A stretch of 19,679 bases of DNA from contig DATIBM010000149.1 of the NCBI GenBank assembly GCA_035457545.1, positions 1 to 19,679 of the forward strand. Reading direction: 5' to 3'. This document shows positions 1 through 8,973 of this stretch, one piece after another. The stretch's first letter is position 1. Each line of letters opens with the position of its first letter. The translations under genes and the position numbers were made by a program. Source of the DNA: Nitrospira_G sp035457545 (GTDB taxonomy: Bacteria > Nitrospirota > Nitrospiria > Nitrospirales > Nitrospiraceae). Under the pieces are notes generated by a model, which was given only the letters and a program-made list of their open reading frames with translations, did no database searches and was not told the origin of the DNA.

Positions 1-68
1 ATACAGGTCGCATCGACGAAGAAATTCCCCTCGACGTTCGTGCTCAATCGTTTCCGCGCATCCGCCAT
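1..68 (-). CDS. 5' end of a probable ferredoxin-like / MBL-fold protein (truncated by window edge)
   Basis: An ATG at 66-68 opens a frame that stays open to the window edge and reads MADARKRLSTNVEGNFFVDA, followed by T-C. It begins 4 bases after the stop of the acetyltransferase gene, so it is probably its co-transcribed downstream neighbour; GGA about 8 bases before the ATG is a weak ribosome binding site. The pattern N-x-x-G-x-F-F-V-D-x-x-C resembles the first cysteine of a 4Fe-4S ferredoxin-type segment that occurs at the N-terminus of some MBL-fold metallo-hydrolases. Only about 22 residues are visible, so the reading frame is better supported than the family name. Confidence 0.5.
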   Translation of the reverse strand, partial: MADARKRLSTNVEGNFFVDATC

Positions 69-72
69 CGGA

Positions 73-936
73 TTATCCGTTCGTCTCTCCGCGCTCGCCG
101 AAGCAGGCGCTCAGCTCGTGATCGGAGAGCGCAATGCCAAAGTGATCCGCCAGCATCGTCCGATAGGCCGCCGCAGTCTTGAGCGCCTCGGTCTGGGATT
201 GGCCGCCATGCCTGATTTTGAGGGCCCGGTTCTGCAGAATGATCCGGCCGTTCGGCGTCGGCTTCGTACACAGCCGTTTTTGGGTAAACAGCGACTCCGG
301 CGAGTGGGAGTGAAAGTAATTGGCATAGGTATAGTCCACCGGCAAATAGGACTCGGTCGTGAACGAGTACATCGGCTCCCAGATGTCCTTGACCAGACAG
401 TCGATCCGATATTCTTGCCGATCCTTGTGTTGAGCATCCAGCGGATCGCGCCGGCGAGGGTCGCGTCGATCCTCACCGTTGGCCACGCTCATCACGCGGA
501 ACCGGTCCGCATATTGCCGCTCCTCATGGCCGGCGGCCAGTGGAATGGCCGCGATCAAGCCGTTGCCGCCGAATCCAACGTCGGCGATCCACCGTTCGCC
601 TCCGGTCTCGACGAGCAGCACACGATGGCTGAGCGGGCCGACCTCCGTCTGGCCCCATAACACTCTCGCCATCAGATGGCGTACGGAAAACCCCACGCGC
701 TCCAGCAACAGGGCAAAGAGCCCGTTCAATTCGAAACAATAGCCTCCCCGTCGCCGTCGCACGATCTTGTCGAACAGCGACGCAGGATCGAGGGAGATGG
801 TCCGTCCCAGATGAATGTCGAGATTCTCGAATGGTACGGCGAAGGTGTGGGCCGCATGCAGCATGCGCAGGCTTTCGGGCGTCGTCTCGTGCGGCCCATG
901 ATAGCCGATGCGGTCCAGATAGGCTGTCACCTCCAT
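73..936 (-). CDS. nat: arylamine N-acetyltransferase
   Basis: This cytoplasmic enzyme should transfer acetyl from acetyl-CoA to arylamines, hydrazines or arylhydroxylamines through a cysteine thioester. The 287-residue product has the usual NAT length and its catalytic triad is visible: Cys67 in RRRGGYCFE, His104 in PLSHRVLLVE and Asp119 in WIADVGFGG. The N-terminal VPFENLDIHLG segment is also typical of the family. The start is an ATG preceded by GGAGGGAG about 12 bases upstream. It lies 31 bases after the DedA-rhodanese gene and 4 bases before the edge gene, suggesting one transcript, possibly continuing from the RND efflux operon. The physiological substrate cannot be told from sequence. 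Confidence 0.95.
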   Translation of the reverse strand: MEVTAYLDRIGYHGPHETTPESLRMLHAAHTFAVPFENLDIHLGRTISLDPASLFDKIVRRRRGGYCFELNGLFALLLERVGFSVRHLMARVLWGQTEVGPLSHRVLLVETGGERWIADVGFGGNGLIAAIPLAAGHEERQYADRFRVMSVANGEDRRDPRRRDPLDAQHKDRQEYRIDCLVKDIWEPMYSFTTESYLPVDYTYANYFHSHSPESLFTQKRLCTKPTPNGRIILQNRALKIRHGGQSQTEALKTAAAYRTMLADHFGIALSDHELSACFGERGETNG

Positions 937-967
937 CGTCGAATCGCGCTCCCTCCTATGCAGCCGC

Positions 968-1954
968 TCACGAACCGGCCCCGATCGCCGCCCGGCTTTC
1001 GCGCCGGCCGTGGCTTGAGCCGGGATGTCGCACGAGCGGGTACTTTCGCTGCCGCCAGGCGTCGATGCCCCCCTCCAACGGCCGAACCTGATGGATGCCG
1101 TTCCGCTTGAGCTTCAGCGCCGTCCGGGCGCTGCTGACCTCGTTCGGACAGGCACAATAGAGAATGATCTCCTGGTCCTTCGGGATTTCATGGTACCGCC
1201 CGTCGATATCCTCCAGCGCCATATGGATCGCTCCCGGAATCATGTCCGGATCGGCCTGCACGTCCCGCGCATGCCGGACATCGATCACCGTCAGCGGTTC
1301 CCCCGCGTCCAACCTGGCCTTGAGCTCGTCAACGGACATCTTGGCCATCCGAAGCTGCCGCAGGAAGCGTCTGCGCTGGAGAAACTTGTAGGCGACATAG
1401 ACGAGCAAGGCGCCGAGGAGCAGCAGGACGGCCCGGCTGCCCAGATCCGCGAGCCCGGTGACCACGCGGTCCAATTGATCGCTGAACAGATGGCCGAGCC
1501 CGACGCACAGCCCGGCCCAGATGAGCGCCCCGGCCACATCATAGACCAGAAATTTTACCAGTCCCATGCCAAAGATGCCCGCCATGGGCGGCGCGACCGT
1601 GCTGAGACCGGGCACGAATTTCGCCACAAGGAGGGATCGTGTGCCGTGCAGAACAAACAGGTTCTCCGTCTTGCGCACGCAGGAGTCCGGTTCGAGCGAG
1701 ATCCGGCAGAGCCAGCCGAGCACCCGCCCGCCGCGGACGCGACCGAGCCAGAACCAGAAGACGTCCGCCGGCAGGGACGCGGCGACCGGGAGCAGCAGCG
1801 CGGCGGCAAGGGACATCTTGCCCTGTCCGACCAGCGCGCCGGCCGCGACCAGCAGGGGAATGGCGGGAATGGGCAGCCCGATCTGCTCAAGCAGCACGGT
1901 CCAGAAGAGGACCGCTTCCTTGTGCTCGACGAGAAATTGAGCCCCGCTCTCCAC
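968..1954 (-). CDS. DedA-family membrane protein fused to a C-terminal rhodanese domain
   Basis: The 328-residue protein joins two domains. Residues 1 to about 195 form a DedA/SNARE-associated (VTT) membrane region: a hydrophobic start with EQIGLPIPAIPLL, the motif AKFVPGLSTVAPPMAG near 111-126, and further membrane helices to about 190. After a basic linker (QRRRFLRQLR), residues about 205-305 are a rhodanese domain with VIDVRHARD, the loop LYCACPNE holding candidate catalytic Cys267, and a closing GGIDAWRQRKYP. DedA proteins are linked to membrane lipid and proton-motive-force homeostasis; rhodaneses carry persulfide sulfur. The rhodanese would face the cytoplasm if the linker follows the positive-inside rule. 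The start is GTG, with GGAAGGAG just upstream. It follows the outer-membrane factor gene by 51 bases. Confidence 0.92.
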   Translation of the reverse strand: MESGAQFLVEHKEAVLFWTVLLEQIGLPIPAIPLLVAAGALVGQGKMSLAAALLLPVAASLPADVFWFWLGRVRGGRVLGWLCRISLEPDSCVRKTENLFVLHGTRSLLVAKFVPGLSTVAPPMAGIFGMGLVKFLVYDVAGALIWAGLCVGLGHLFSDQLDRVVTGLADLGSRAVLLLLGALLVYVAYKFLQRRRFLRQLRMAKMSVDELKARLDAGEPLTVIDVRHARDVQADPDMIPGAIHMALEDIDGRYHEIPKDQEIILYCACPNEVSSARTALKLKRNGIHQVRPLEGGIDAWRQRKYPLVRHPGSSHGRRESRAAIGAGS

Positions 1955-2005
1955 GCTCGCTCCTTCCGGCGTCGAACGCCCGGTGTTCAGACAGCTTGGC
2001 GTTGA

Positions 2006-3469
2006 TCACAAGCCGGAGACGGCCGGCGCTGGGCGAGCGGCGACGGGACCGGGAGCGGTCGAGTCGGCGCGCTGAGCAGGATGCTCCTCCGGCGACCAGC
2101 CTCCACCCAGCGCCTTGTAGAGTTGGACGACCGAGACCAGATGAAGGCGGTGCGTGCCGGTGAGCGCCAGTTCGGCCTCGAACAGGTTGCGCTGCGCGAT
2201 CAGCACGTCGAGGTAATTGGCGAGCCCGCCCTTGTACCGCAAGTTCGCCAGGCGCAAGGCCGAGCGGAGGGCCTCCACCTGTTGCGCCTGCGCCTCCCGC
2301 TGCTCGCGGGCCGTCCGGACCGCCACCAGCGCATCCTCCACTTCCCTGAAGGCCACCAAAATGGACTGCTCATAGCTGGCCAGGGCCTGGCGCGCCTGCG
2401 CTTCGGTCGCCTCCTGTTGAAAGCCGAGAATCTGCGCGTTCAACAGCGGACCCGCCAGGCTTGGCCCGACCACGCCGAAGTCGCTGCCGTTCGTGAAGAG
2501 CTGGGAGAGCTTGGGGTTCGCGACGCCCAGAATGCCGGTGAGCGACAGCTTGGGGAATCGATCCGCCTTGGCCATGCCGATGCGCGCGGTGGCCGCCGCC
2601 AGTTGCTGCTCGGCCACGAGCACATCCGGGCGGCGCTGCAACAACTCCGACGGGAGGCCGGGCGGGACGGCCGGCGGGATCACCTGTTCCGTCAGCGACC
2701 GGCCGCGCGTGATCTGGCCGGGATTCCTGCCGAGCAGCACGCTGAGCTGGTTTTCTTTCTGGACCATCTGCCGCTCAAACTCGGCCGCTCGGGCGGCGGC
2801 GTTCGCCCGTTCCGCTTCGAACTGGTCGGCGTCCAGCTTGGCGATCACCCCTTGGCGCAGCCTGGCCTGGGCGATGCGCACGGATTCTTCCCAGGATTGC
2901 AGGGTGCGCTTCGCGATATCCAATTGCATGTCGAACTGCAGCAGGTCGAAATAGGCTTGCGCCACGCTGCTGACCAGCTCCAGCACCACCGCCCGCTGAT
3001 TTTCATCCTTGGACAGCAGGTCGCCCCGCGCCGCCTCGTTGGACCGGCGGATGCGCCCCCAAATGTCCAATTCCCACGAGAGGTTGCCTTGAATATAGTA
3101 GTTGAACGGGTTGGGAAAGCCGGGGAACAGAAAGCTGGAATTGCGCCCGAACGACGGCGCATTCACGACCCCGTCGAGCTTCGGCGCATAGTCCATCCGC
3201 GAGATGAACAGGCGCGACTCGAATTCCTCCACCGTCGCCACCGCGCGCTTCAGATCCTTGTTTTCCTCCAGCGAGATCCGGATGAGTTTCTGAAGTTCTT
3301 CGTCGCGCAGCAGTTCCCACCAGGGGAGATTGGCGATGGACGGTCCGGCGCTGCCCGCCTCCATCATGCGAAACCTCTCCATGGTCGTGACGGATGGAGG
3401 GGAATAGTCCGGACCGACGGCACAGGCGGTGGTGAAGAGTAACAGGAACGGAACGACGACCTTACGCAT
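2006..3469 (-). CDS. RND efflux outer-membrane factor lipoprotein (NodT/OprM family)
   Basis: This is the TolC-like exit channel of the tripartite pump. The 487-residue length fits the NodT/OprM family. The N-terminus MRKVVVPFLLLFTTACAVGP is a lipoprotein signal with lipobox cysteine at residue 16, followed by the family-typical AVGPDY. WELDIWGRIRR near residue 130 and the two repeated helical halves, the second with RRPDVLVAEQQL, are hallmarks of the outer-membrane efflux protein family. The ATG overlaps the end of the pump gene by 8 bases, indicating translational coupling. The C-terminal tail is proline/alanine rich. Confidence 0.95.
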   Translation of the reverse strand: MRKVVVPFLLLFTTACAVGPDYSPPSVTTMERFRMMEAGSAGPSIANLPWWELLRDEELQKLIRISLEENKDLKRAVATVEEFESRLFISRMDYAPKLDGVVNAPSFGRNSSFLFPGFPNPFNYYIQGNLSWELDIWGRIRRSNEAARGDLLSKDENQRAVVLELVSSVAQAYFDLLQFDMQLDIAKRTLQSWEESVRIAQARLRQGVIAKLDADQFEAERANAAARAAEFERQMVQKENQLSVLLGRNPGQITRGRSLTEQVIPPAVPPGLPSELLQRRPDVLVAEQQLAAATARIGMAKADRFPKLSLTGILGVANPKLSQLFTNGSDFGVVGPSLAGPLLNAQILGFQQEATEAQARQALASYEQSILVAFREVEDALVAVRTAREQREAQAQQVEALRSALRLANLRYKGGLANYLDVLIAQRNLFEAELALTGTHRLHLVSVVQLYKALGGGWSPEEHPAQRADSTAPGPVAARPAPAVSGL

Positions 3470-6400
3470 GCTGGTACTCCTCCTCTTCGGCTTGGGCTGG
3501 AGCCGGCAACACGACGGGCGGCTGAGGCTTGCGCCCGGTCAAACGGCGGCTCACCTTTTGGATCAACACGAAGAACAGCGGCACGAAGAAAATGGCCAGG
3601 AAGGTGGCGGCCAGCATGCCGCCGAACACGCCGGTTCCGATGGAATGGCGGCTGGCGGCTCCCGCGCCGCTTGCAAACACCAACGGGACCACGCCCAAAA
3701 TAAAGGCCATCGACGTCATGATGATCGGGCGGAACCGCAGCCTGGCGGCCTCCAGCGCGGCCTCCCAGGGAGACATGCCGGCTTCGACCCGGTGATTGGC
3801 GAACTCGACGATCAAAATGGCGTTCTTGGCCGAGAGGCCGATCAAGGTGACGAGCCCGATCTGGAAATAGATGTCGTTGGCCTGTCCGCTTACCCACACG
3901 GCGGTCATCGCGCCGAACACGCCGAACGGCACCGCCAGGATCACGGCGAACGGCACCGACCAGCTCTCGTACTGGGCGGCCAAGACCAGAAACACCATCA
4001 GCAGCCCGAACGCGAACGCAAAGACCGACTCCGATCCCGCCTTCTGCTCCTGATAGGAAATGCCGCTCCAATCGATCCCGTAGCCTTGCGGCACCAGCAC
4101 CTCCTGCGCCACGCGCTCCAGCGCCTCCAACGCCTGCCCGGAGCTGAACCCCGGCGCGGCGGTTCCCAAAACCAGGGCCGTATTGAAGCCGTTGAAGTGG
4201 GTCACGGGATCGGGTCCGCTGGTGTACTCGGCGGTCACGACCGTGTCCAACGGGATCATCCGGGACCCTTGGGGGCCTTGAGCCCGGACATAGATCTTGC
4301 TGATGTCTTCTGGCGTCGAGCGATAGTGGGCGTCGGCCTCGGTCTGCACCCGGTACACCCGGCCGAACTTCACGAAGTCGTTGATGTACAGGTTCCCGAA
4401 GAAGGCCTGCATCGTATCGAACACTTCCGAGATCGGCACCCCCAGCGACTTGGCCCGTTCCCGGTTGATCTTCGCGTTCAACCGGGGGGCGCTCACCCGG
4501 AAGCTCGTCCCGATGGCGCCGATGCCCGGCGTCTGTCGGGCTTTTTGAATGAAGGCCTGGGTCACCTCTGCGAACTTGTTGAAGTCCCCGCCGCTCGGAT
4601 CCTGGACTTGGAGCGAGAAGCCGCCGGTCGCCCCGAGCCCGCGGATCGGCGGCGCGTTGAAGGCCAGAATCAAGGCCTCGGGAATTTTGGCGAACTCGCC
4701 GTAGGCGGCGCCGATCAGCGCGTTCACATGCTGGTGGGGCGCCTGCCGCTCGTCCCAATGATGCAGGGGCAAAAACATCGTGGCCGCGTTGGGGCCTCGC
4801 GTGTTGAACACGAAATTCTGGCCCGATAGCGCATCCGTGGAATGGATGGATGGATTGGCCAGAAAATACCGTTCGATCTTTTCGAGCACGGCATCCGTCC
4901 GTTGCTTCGACGCGCCGTCCGGCAGTTGGACGACCGTGATGAAATAGCCCTGGTCCTCCTCCGGGAGAAAACTGCTTGGGATCATGCGGAACATTCCGAT
5001 GGCCGCCACGACCAGCACCGCGAAGATGGCGAGCGCCACCGCCGAGCGTTTCATGACGGTCCCCACGACCTTCGTATAACGGTCGCGCGTCCAGTCGAAG
5101 ACCCGGTTGAACCGGGCGAAGAATCCCCGCTGCGGCCGGTGCTCCGGCTTCAACACCAAGGAACAGAGGGCTGGACTCAGCGTGAGCGCGACGAACCCGG
5201 AAATGATGACGGCGATGGCGATCGTGATCGCAAACTGTTTATACAGTTCTCCCGTGATGCCGCCCAAGAATCCCACCGGCACAAACACGGCGCAGAGGAC
5301 AAGAACGATGGCGATCACGGGACCCGTCACCTCGGTCATCGCCTTCATCGCCGCTGCCTTGGGCGACAGCCCGCCTTCGCGCATGTGCCGTTCGACGTTC
5401 TCCACGACCACGATCGCGTCGTCCACCACGATGCCGATCACGAGGACCATGCCGAAGAGCGTCAACGTGTTGATCGAGAACCCCAGGGCCTGCAACCCGA
5501 TAAAGGCGCCGATCAGCGAGACCGGCACCGCCACGGCCGGGATGAGCGTGGCCCGCCAGGTTTGGAGGAACAGGTAGACGACCAGGATCACCAGAATCAT
5601 GGCCTCGCCAAGCGTCTTGACGACCTCCTTGATGGAGACCTCGATGAACTTGGTCGTGTCATACGGGACGTCGTAGGACACACCCGGCGGAAAGCTCTTG
5701 GACACCGCCGCCATCTCCTCTCGGATGCGCTTGACGGTCTCCAGCGCATTGGCGCCGGGCGAGAGGAACGTGAGCAGAAACACGTTGGGTTTGCTGTTCC
5801 ACCGGCCTTCGAGCGTGTAGGATTGCGCGCCGAGCTCAATCCTGGCGACGTCCTTCAAGCGGATCATCGACCCGTTGGGCAGGGCCCGGACGATCAGATC
5901 TTCGAAATCCCTGACCTCGGTGAGGCGCCCCTGCGTGATAACCGGAATGGTCAGCTCGGTGCCTTTGAGTGCCGGCTCCCGGCCGATCACCCCGGCCGGG
6001 AAATCCCGATTCTGTTCCCGGACCACGTTGGCGATGTCGGTCGGCGTCAGGTTAAGCTGGGCCATCCGGACCGGGTCGAGAATGAGGCGCATCGAATAGT
6101 TCGCGCTGCCGAACACGAACGCATCGCCCACGCCTTTCAGCCGCTTGAGATTGTCGATCACGCGGAGAATGGCGTAGTTGGACAGGTAGATGGTGTCGTG
6201 CGTGGGATCGCTGGAGCTGAGCGCCACCACGGCCAGCAGGTCCGGCGAGACTTTCTTGACGGAGATGCCTTGCCGGACCACTTCCGGCGGCAATTGCGGC
6301 TCCGCGAGCTTCTGCCGGTTCTGGGTCTGGACCTGCGCAATGTCCACGTCCGTGCCGATCTCGAACGTGAGCTTGATCGTCATGTGGCCGTCGTTGGTGC

Positions 6401-6647
6401 TGGTCGAGTCGTAGTACAGCAGGTTGTCGATGCCCGGCAGTTGCACCTCGATCGGGCGCGCGACGGAATCCGCCACGACCTCCGCGCTGGCGCCGGGATA
6501 ATCGGCATCGATCTGCACGACCGGCGGCGTGATCTCCGGAAACTGCGCGACCGGCAGGGCCTGCAAGGCCACCAGGCCGATCACGACAATGATGATCGAC
6601 AGCACGGACGCGAAGATGGGCCGTTGGATGAAGAAATGCGAGGTCAT
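3462..6647 (-). CDS. RND multidrug efflux inner-membrane pump, HAE1 (AcrB-like) family
   Basis: The 1061-residue product is a full-length proton-driven hydrophobic/amphiphilic efflux transporter. It starts MTSHFFIQRPIFASVLSIII, as AcrB-type pumps do, with a first membrane helix at about 10-30. Helix 4 has GIVVDDAIVVVENVERHMRE with the paired proton-relay aspartates at 409-410, and the later GLSAKNAILIVEFA carries the matching lysine. Two large periplasmic loops follow helices 1 and 7. The HAE1 assignment suggests organic substrates rather than metal ions; exact drugs cannot be inferred. Its ATG overlaps the adaptor stop in an ATGA junction and its end overlaps the outer-membrane factor start. 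Confidence 0.97.
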   Translation of the reverse strand: MTSHFFIQRPIFASVLSIIIVVIGLVALQALPVAQFPEITPPVVQIDADYPGASAEVVADSVARPIEVQLPGIDNLLYYDSTSTNDGHMTIKLTFEIGTDVDIAQVQTQNRQKLAEPQLPPEVVRQGISVKKVSPDLLAVVALSSSDPTHDTIYLSNYAILRVIDNLKRLKGVGDAFVFGSANYSMRLILDPVRMAQLNLTPTDIANVVREQNRDFPAGVIGREPALKGTELTIPVITQGRLTEVRDFEDLIVRALPNGSMIRLKDVARIELGAQSYTLEGRWNSKPNVFLLTFLSPGANALETVKRIREEMAAVSKSFPPGVSYDVPYDTTKFIEVSIKEVVKTLGEAMILVILVVYLFLQTWRATLIPAVAVPVSLIGAFIGLQALGFSINTLTLFGMVLVIGIVVDDAIVVVENVERHMREGGLSPKAAAMKAMTEVTGPVIAIVLVLCAVFVPVGFLGGITGELYKQFAITIAIAVIISGFVALTLSPALCSLVLKPEHRPQRGFFARFNRVFDWTRDRYTKVVGTVMKRSAVALAIFAVLVVAAIGMFRMIPSSFLPEEDQGYFITVVQLPDGASKQRTDAVLEKIERYFLANPSIHSTDALSGQNFVFNTRGPNAATMFLPLHHWDERQAPHQHVNALIGAAYGEFAKIPEALILAFNAPPIRGLGATGGFSLQVQDPSGGDFNKFAEVTQAFIQKARQTPGIGAIGTSFRVSAPRLNAKINRERAKSLGVPISEVFDTMQAFFGNLYINDFVKFGRVYRVQTEADAHYRSTPEDISKIYVRAQGPQGSRMIPLDTVVTAEYTSGPDPVTHFNGFNTALVLGTAAPGFSSGQALEALERVAQEVLVPQGYGIDWSGISYQEQKAGSESVFAFAFGLLMVFLVLAAQYESWSVPFAVILAVPFGVFGAMTAVWVSGQANDIYFQIGLVTLIGLSAKNAILIVEFANHRVEAGMSPWEAALEAARLRFRPIIMTSMAFILGVVPLVFASGAGAASRHSIGTGVFGGMLAATFLAIFFVPLFFVLIQKVSRRLTGRKPQPPVVLPAPAQAEEEEYQHA

Positions 6648-7900
6648 GAGGTCTGCTCCGCCTTCGCGCCGGGCGGGGGCTCGCCGGATCGGTTTGCAGG
6701 CGGGTCCGATGGCCGGCCGGACGCCGGCGCCGGCTCGACGCCTCCGTCGGCCCCCCCGGCTGGCCGATCGACCGGAACCGGCTTCACCGGCGCGCCGGGC
6801 TGCACGCGGTGCACGCCTTCGACGATCACGCGCTCGCCGCTCTTGATCCCCTCTTCAACCAGCCACTGGCTGCCTTGCCAACTGGTCGCCTGGACCGGGC
6901 GAATCTCCACCTTGTCTCCCTCGCCGACCACGAAGACGATGGGGCCCTTCGGCCCCTGCTGCACCGCCCGCTGCGGAACCAGAATGGCCGCCGGCCTCGT
7001 GTACCCCTTGACCCGCACCTTAACGAACTGTCCGGGGAGCAGGGCGCCGGTCGGGTTGGAAAAGATAAATCGCGCGTCGCGGGCGCCGGTCTCGGTCCGC
7101 AACCCGACGTCCAGCAGATCCAGCACTCCTTCCTGCGGATAGGTCGAGCCGTCCGCGAAGGTAATGACGGCCTTGAGTCGATATTGGTCCGGCTGCTCCA
7201 CCTGCCCGGCCGCCAACTCGCGGCGCTGTTGCAGGATAAAGGTTTCCGGCAGACTCGCCGTCACATACATCGGATCGATCTGGTGGATGACGGTCAACAA
7301 GTCGGTCTGGGCCGCCACAAGCCGGCCTTCATAGACTCTGGTCCGCTCGATCATCCCGCTGATCGGGGCGGTGATGAGCGTGTTGTCCAGATCGAACTTG
7401 GCCTTGACCAACTGCCCCTTGGCCGCCTCCAGCGCGGCCTTGGCCGCCAACTCCTCCGCCACCGCATCGTCCACGTCCTTCTGGCTCACAGCCTGTTCCG
7501 CCAACAGCGGCTTGACGCGGGCCAGGTTCTGCTTGGCCTGTACCAAGCGAGCCTCCGCCTGCGCGACCGTGGCTTTGGCCGTGACGACCGCGGCTTCGAA
7601 CGGCACGGGGTCGATGCGGTACAGCTTGGCGCCCTGCTTGACGCTCCGGCCCTCCTTGAAGAACCGCTCCTTGATGATCCCCGTGACTTGAGCACGGATC
7701 TCGACCGGACGGGAGGACTCCGACTGCCCCACGAACTCCGGCTCCTCGGCCAGCGACTGTGTCGTCACCGTCGTCACCTGAACCTCAGGCGGACCGGGGG
7801 CGGGCAACGAGGCCGCCTCCTGTTTGCAAGCCGCGAGCCCGGCCCCGAGGCCTAACGCCAAGGCCACTACGTGGATCAACCGGTGAACCTCCTTACCCAT
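6644..7900 (-). CDS. RND efflux periplasmic adaptor (membrane fusion protein), lipoprotein
   Basis: The adaptor bridges the pump and the outer-membrane channel in the periplasm. The chosen ATG gives about 418 residues starting MGKEVHRLIHVVALALGLG and ending the signal with LAAC, a lipobox. GGAG lies about 9 bases before this ATG. A TTG 15 bases upstream extends the frame, and a TTG downstream of a strong AAGGAGG is another possible start but would drop the positive residues from the signal. The lipoyl/barrel-sandwich signature (VEIRAQVTGIIKERFFKEG, later LITAPISGMIERTRVYEG), a central helical hairpin and a C-terminal membrane-proximal domain are all recognisable. The tail after about residue 370 is rich in proline, glycine and alanine and is probably disordered. 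Confidence 0.94.
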   Translation of the reverse strand: MGKEVHRLIHVVALALGLGAGLAACKQEAASLPAPGPPEVQVTTVTTQSLAEEPEFVGQSESSRPVEIRAQVTGIIKERFFKEGRSVKQGAKLYRIDPVPFEAAVVTAKATVAQAEARLVQAKQNLARVKPLLAEQAVSQKDVDDAVAEELAAKAALEAAKGQLVKAKFDLDNTLITAPISGMIERTRVYEGRLVAAQTDLLTVIHQIDPMYVTASLPETFILQQRRELAAGQVEQPDQYRLKAVITFADGSTYPQEGVLDLLDVGLRTETGARDARFIFSNPTGALLPGQFVKVRVKGYTRPAAILVPQRAVQQGPKGPIVFVVGEGDKVEIRPVQATSWQGSQWLVEEGIKSGERVIVEGVHRVQPGAPVKPVPVDRPAGGADGGVEPAPASGRPSDPPANRSGEPPPGAKAEQTS

Positions 7901-7937
7901 ACCGATATTCTCCAATAAGAATCTCTGCTGTCTCTAT

Positions 7938-7963
7938 GCGCGCGATTGCTCCAATCGGCGCGC
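7938..7963 (-). promoter_or_regulatory. GC-rich hairpin in the leader of the RND operon
   Basis: The 10-base arm at 7938-7947 (gcgcgcgatt) pairs with 7953-7963 (aatcggcgcgc), leaving one bulged base and a 5-base loop. It lies 38-63 bases before the chosen adaptor start. It is not followed by a T-run on the transcribed strand, so it looks more like an operator dyad or a leader structure than an intrinsic terminator, although it also sits downstream of the STAS gene and could end that transcript. Function is inferred from position only. Confidence 0.4.
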
Positions 7964-8044
7964 GTCAATTCTAGCGACGGCCTCCGGCGACAACAAGCCT
8001 AATCTCCGGCCCTGGGACCGCATCGGCAGGCGACGCGACGGATG

Positions 8045-8365
8045 TCAGTGGCGTTGCCCTGCCGAACCAATCGATCGATCCCGCGAGCGATTCTGGCATG
8101 ACTCGGTCACATCGTCGACGATCGCCCTGGTCAGACAGCCTCCCGCGCGAAACGTCACGCCTTGCCGGCAGAGGGAGGCCAAGAGTTCCTTGCCGTCGGC
8201 GTCGATGTAGGTGGTCTCATTCAGGTCAATCACGGCGGTTTCCCGCTCGGACGGCTCCGTCTGAGCCCAGCACTGCTCCAACTCGCGCACCCATGGCCCC
8301 ATCAATTTCCCGGCCAGCGCGAACGTCGTGCCCTGTGTGTCCCGCGATACCGTGATCTTCAGCAT
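8045..8365 (-). CDS. STAS-domain protein (anti-sigma-factor-antagonist-like)
   Basis: A 106-residue, single-domain cytoplasmic protein. The alternating strands of MLKITVSRDTQGTTFALAGK, then AVIDLNETTYIDADGKELLASL, match the STAS fold found in SpoIIAA/RsbV and in stand-alone sensors. In phosphorylatable antagonists the loop usually reads IDSSG; here residues 54-58 read IDADG, so the usual phosphoserine is absent, which argues against a classical partner-switching role. The ATG has GCAGGAG five bases upstream. No kinase, phosphatase or sigma factor gene is adjacent. The last 20 residues are polar and may be an unstructured tail. Confidence 0.78.
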   Translation of the reverse strand: MLKITVSRDTQGTTFALAGKLMGPWVRELEQCWAQTEPSERETAVIDLNETTYIDADGKELLASLCRQGVTFRAGGCLTRAIVDDVTESCQNRSRDRSIGSAGQRH

Positions 8366-8456
8366 GATCTCCTGCCCTCGCCCCGCGTCGTATTGCTATT
8401 CCGCCGTTTCTTCCGCGTTCAGACCTGTCATCCGTGAGGCGTCTCGACGAACGCCC

Positions 8457-8897
8457 TCACCCGCCGCTGTGCCGCTCCATCCAGCGACGAATGTGCTCGA
8501 CGGCTTCCGCCTTTTGCTCGGGCGTGAGGCTCGCATGCCACTCCGCCACCTTGGGCAGCACCTTGTCCATCGTCTGGCGTTGCAATGCTTGATGCTGTTC
8601 AAAAAGCCGGGCCAATTTGGCCTGGTCCAATCGATCGCTCTGAATTTGCGCGAGGAGCGTCTCCAGCAGCGCCCGATGTTCCTGTTGGGCCGCCGCGCGC
8701 GCAGCCAGGAATTCTTCCTTCGCCTCGGCGAGCTTGGCCTTTTGCGGCGCGTTTAACTCCAACTCCTTGGCGACCTTGTCCGCCATCCACTGGGCCCGCT
8801 CGGCAGGACTCTGGTGACGATGGCAGGCCGACGCGGTCAGCGTGGCGGCTGCCAGTGCGATGAATAAGATGCTCTTCAGCAGGGTCTGGGATTTCAT
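8457..8897 (-). CDS. Spy/CpxP-like periplasmic protein
   Basis: The 146-residue product has a signal peptide (MKSQTLLKSILFIALAAATL, then TASAC) with a possible but imperfect lipobox at Cys25, followed by a histidine-bearing patch HRHQ. The rest is nearly all helix: repeated L-x-x-x-Q-K segments (LNAPQKAKLAEAKEEF and SLTPEQKAEAVEHIRRW) resemble the LTxxQ motifs of the Spy/CpxP/heavy-metal-resistance family, which act as periplasmic chaperones or stress sensors. The ATG follows GAAGGGAG. It is the downstream partner of the small membrane protein at 8974-9102, separated by only 76 bases. A role in envelope stress is inferred from the fold. Confidence 0.78.
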   Translation of the reverse strand: MKSQTLLKSILFIALAAATLTASACHRHQSPAERAQWMADKVAKELELNAPQKAKLAEAKEEFLAARAAAQQEHRALLETLLAQIQSDRLDQAKLARLFEQHQALQRQTMDKVLPKVAEWHASLTPEQKAEAVEHIRRWMERHSGG

Positions 8898-8973
8898 TGG
8901 CGGCTCCCTTCGTTGATCGTGAGCGATCTGTCTCTACCGTTCACGGTGATCGGCGCACTGGCCATTGTCGTCA

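Noticed and set aside
4842..7142. Very long plus-strand open frame (766 codons) opposite the pump and adaptor genes
   Set aside because: It is a GC-rich shadow of the minus-strand pump and adaptor, is charged and repetitive, and has no domain pattern.
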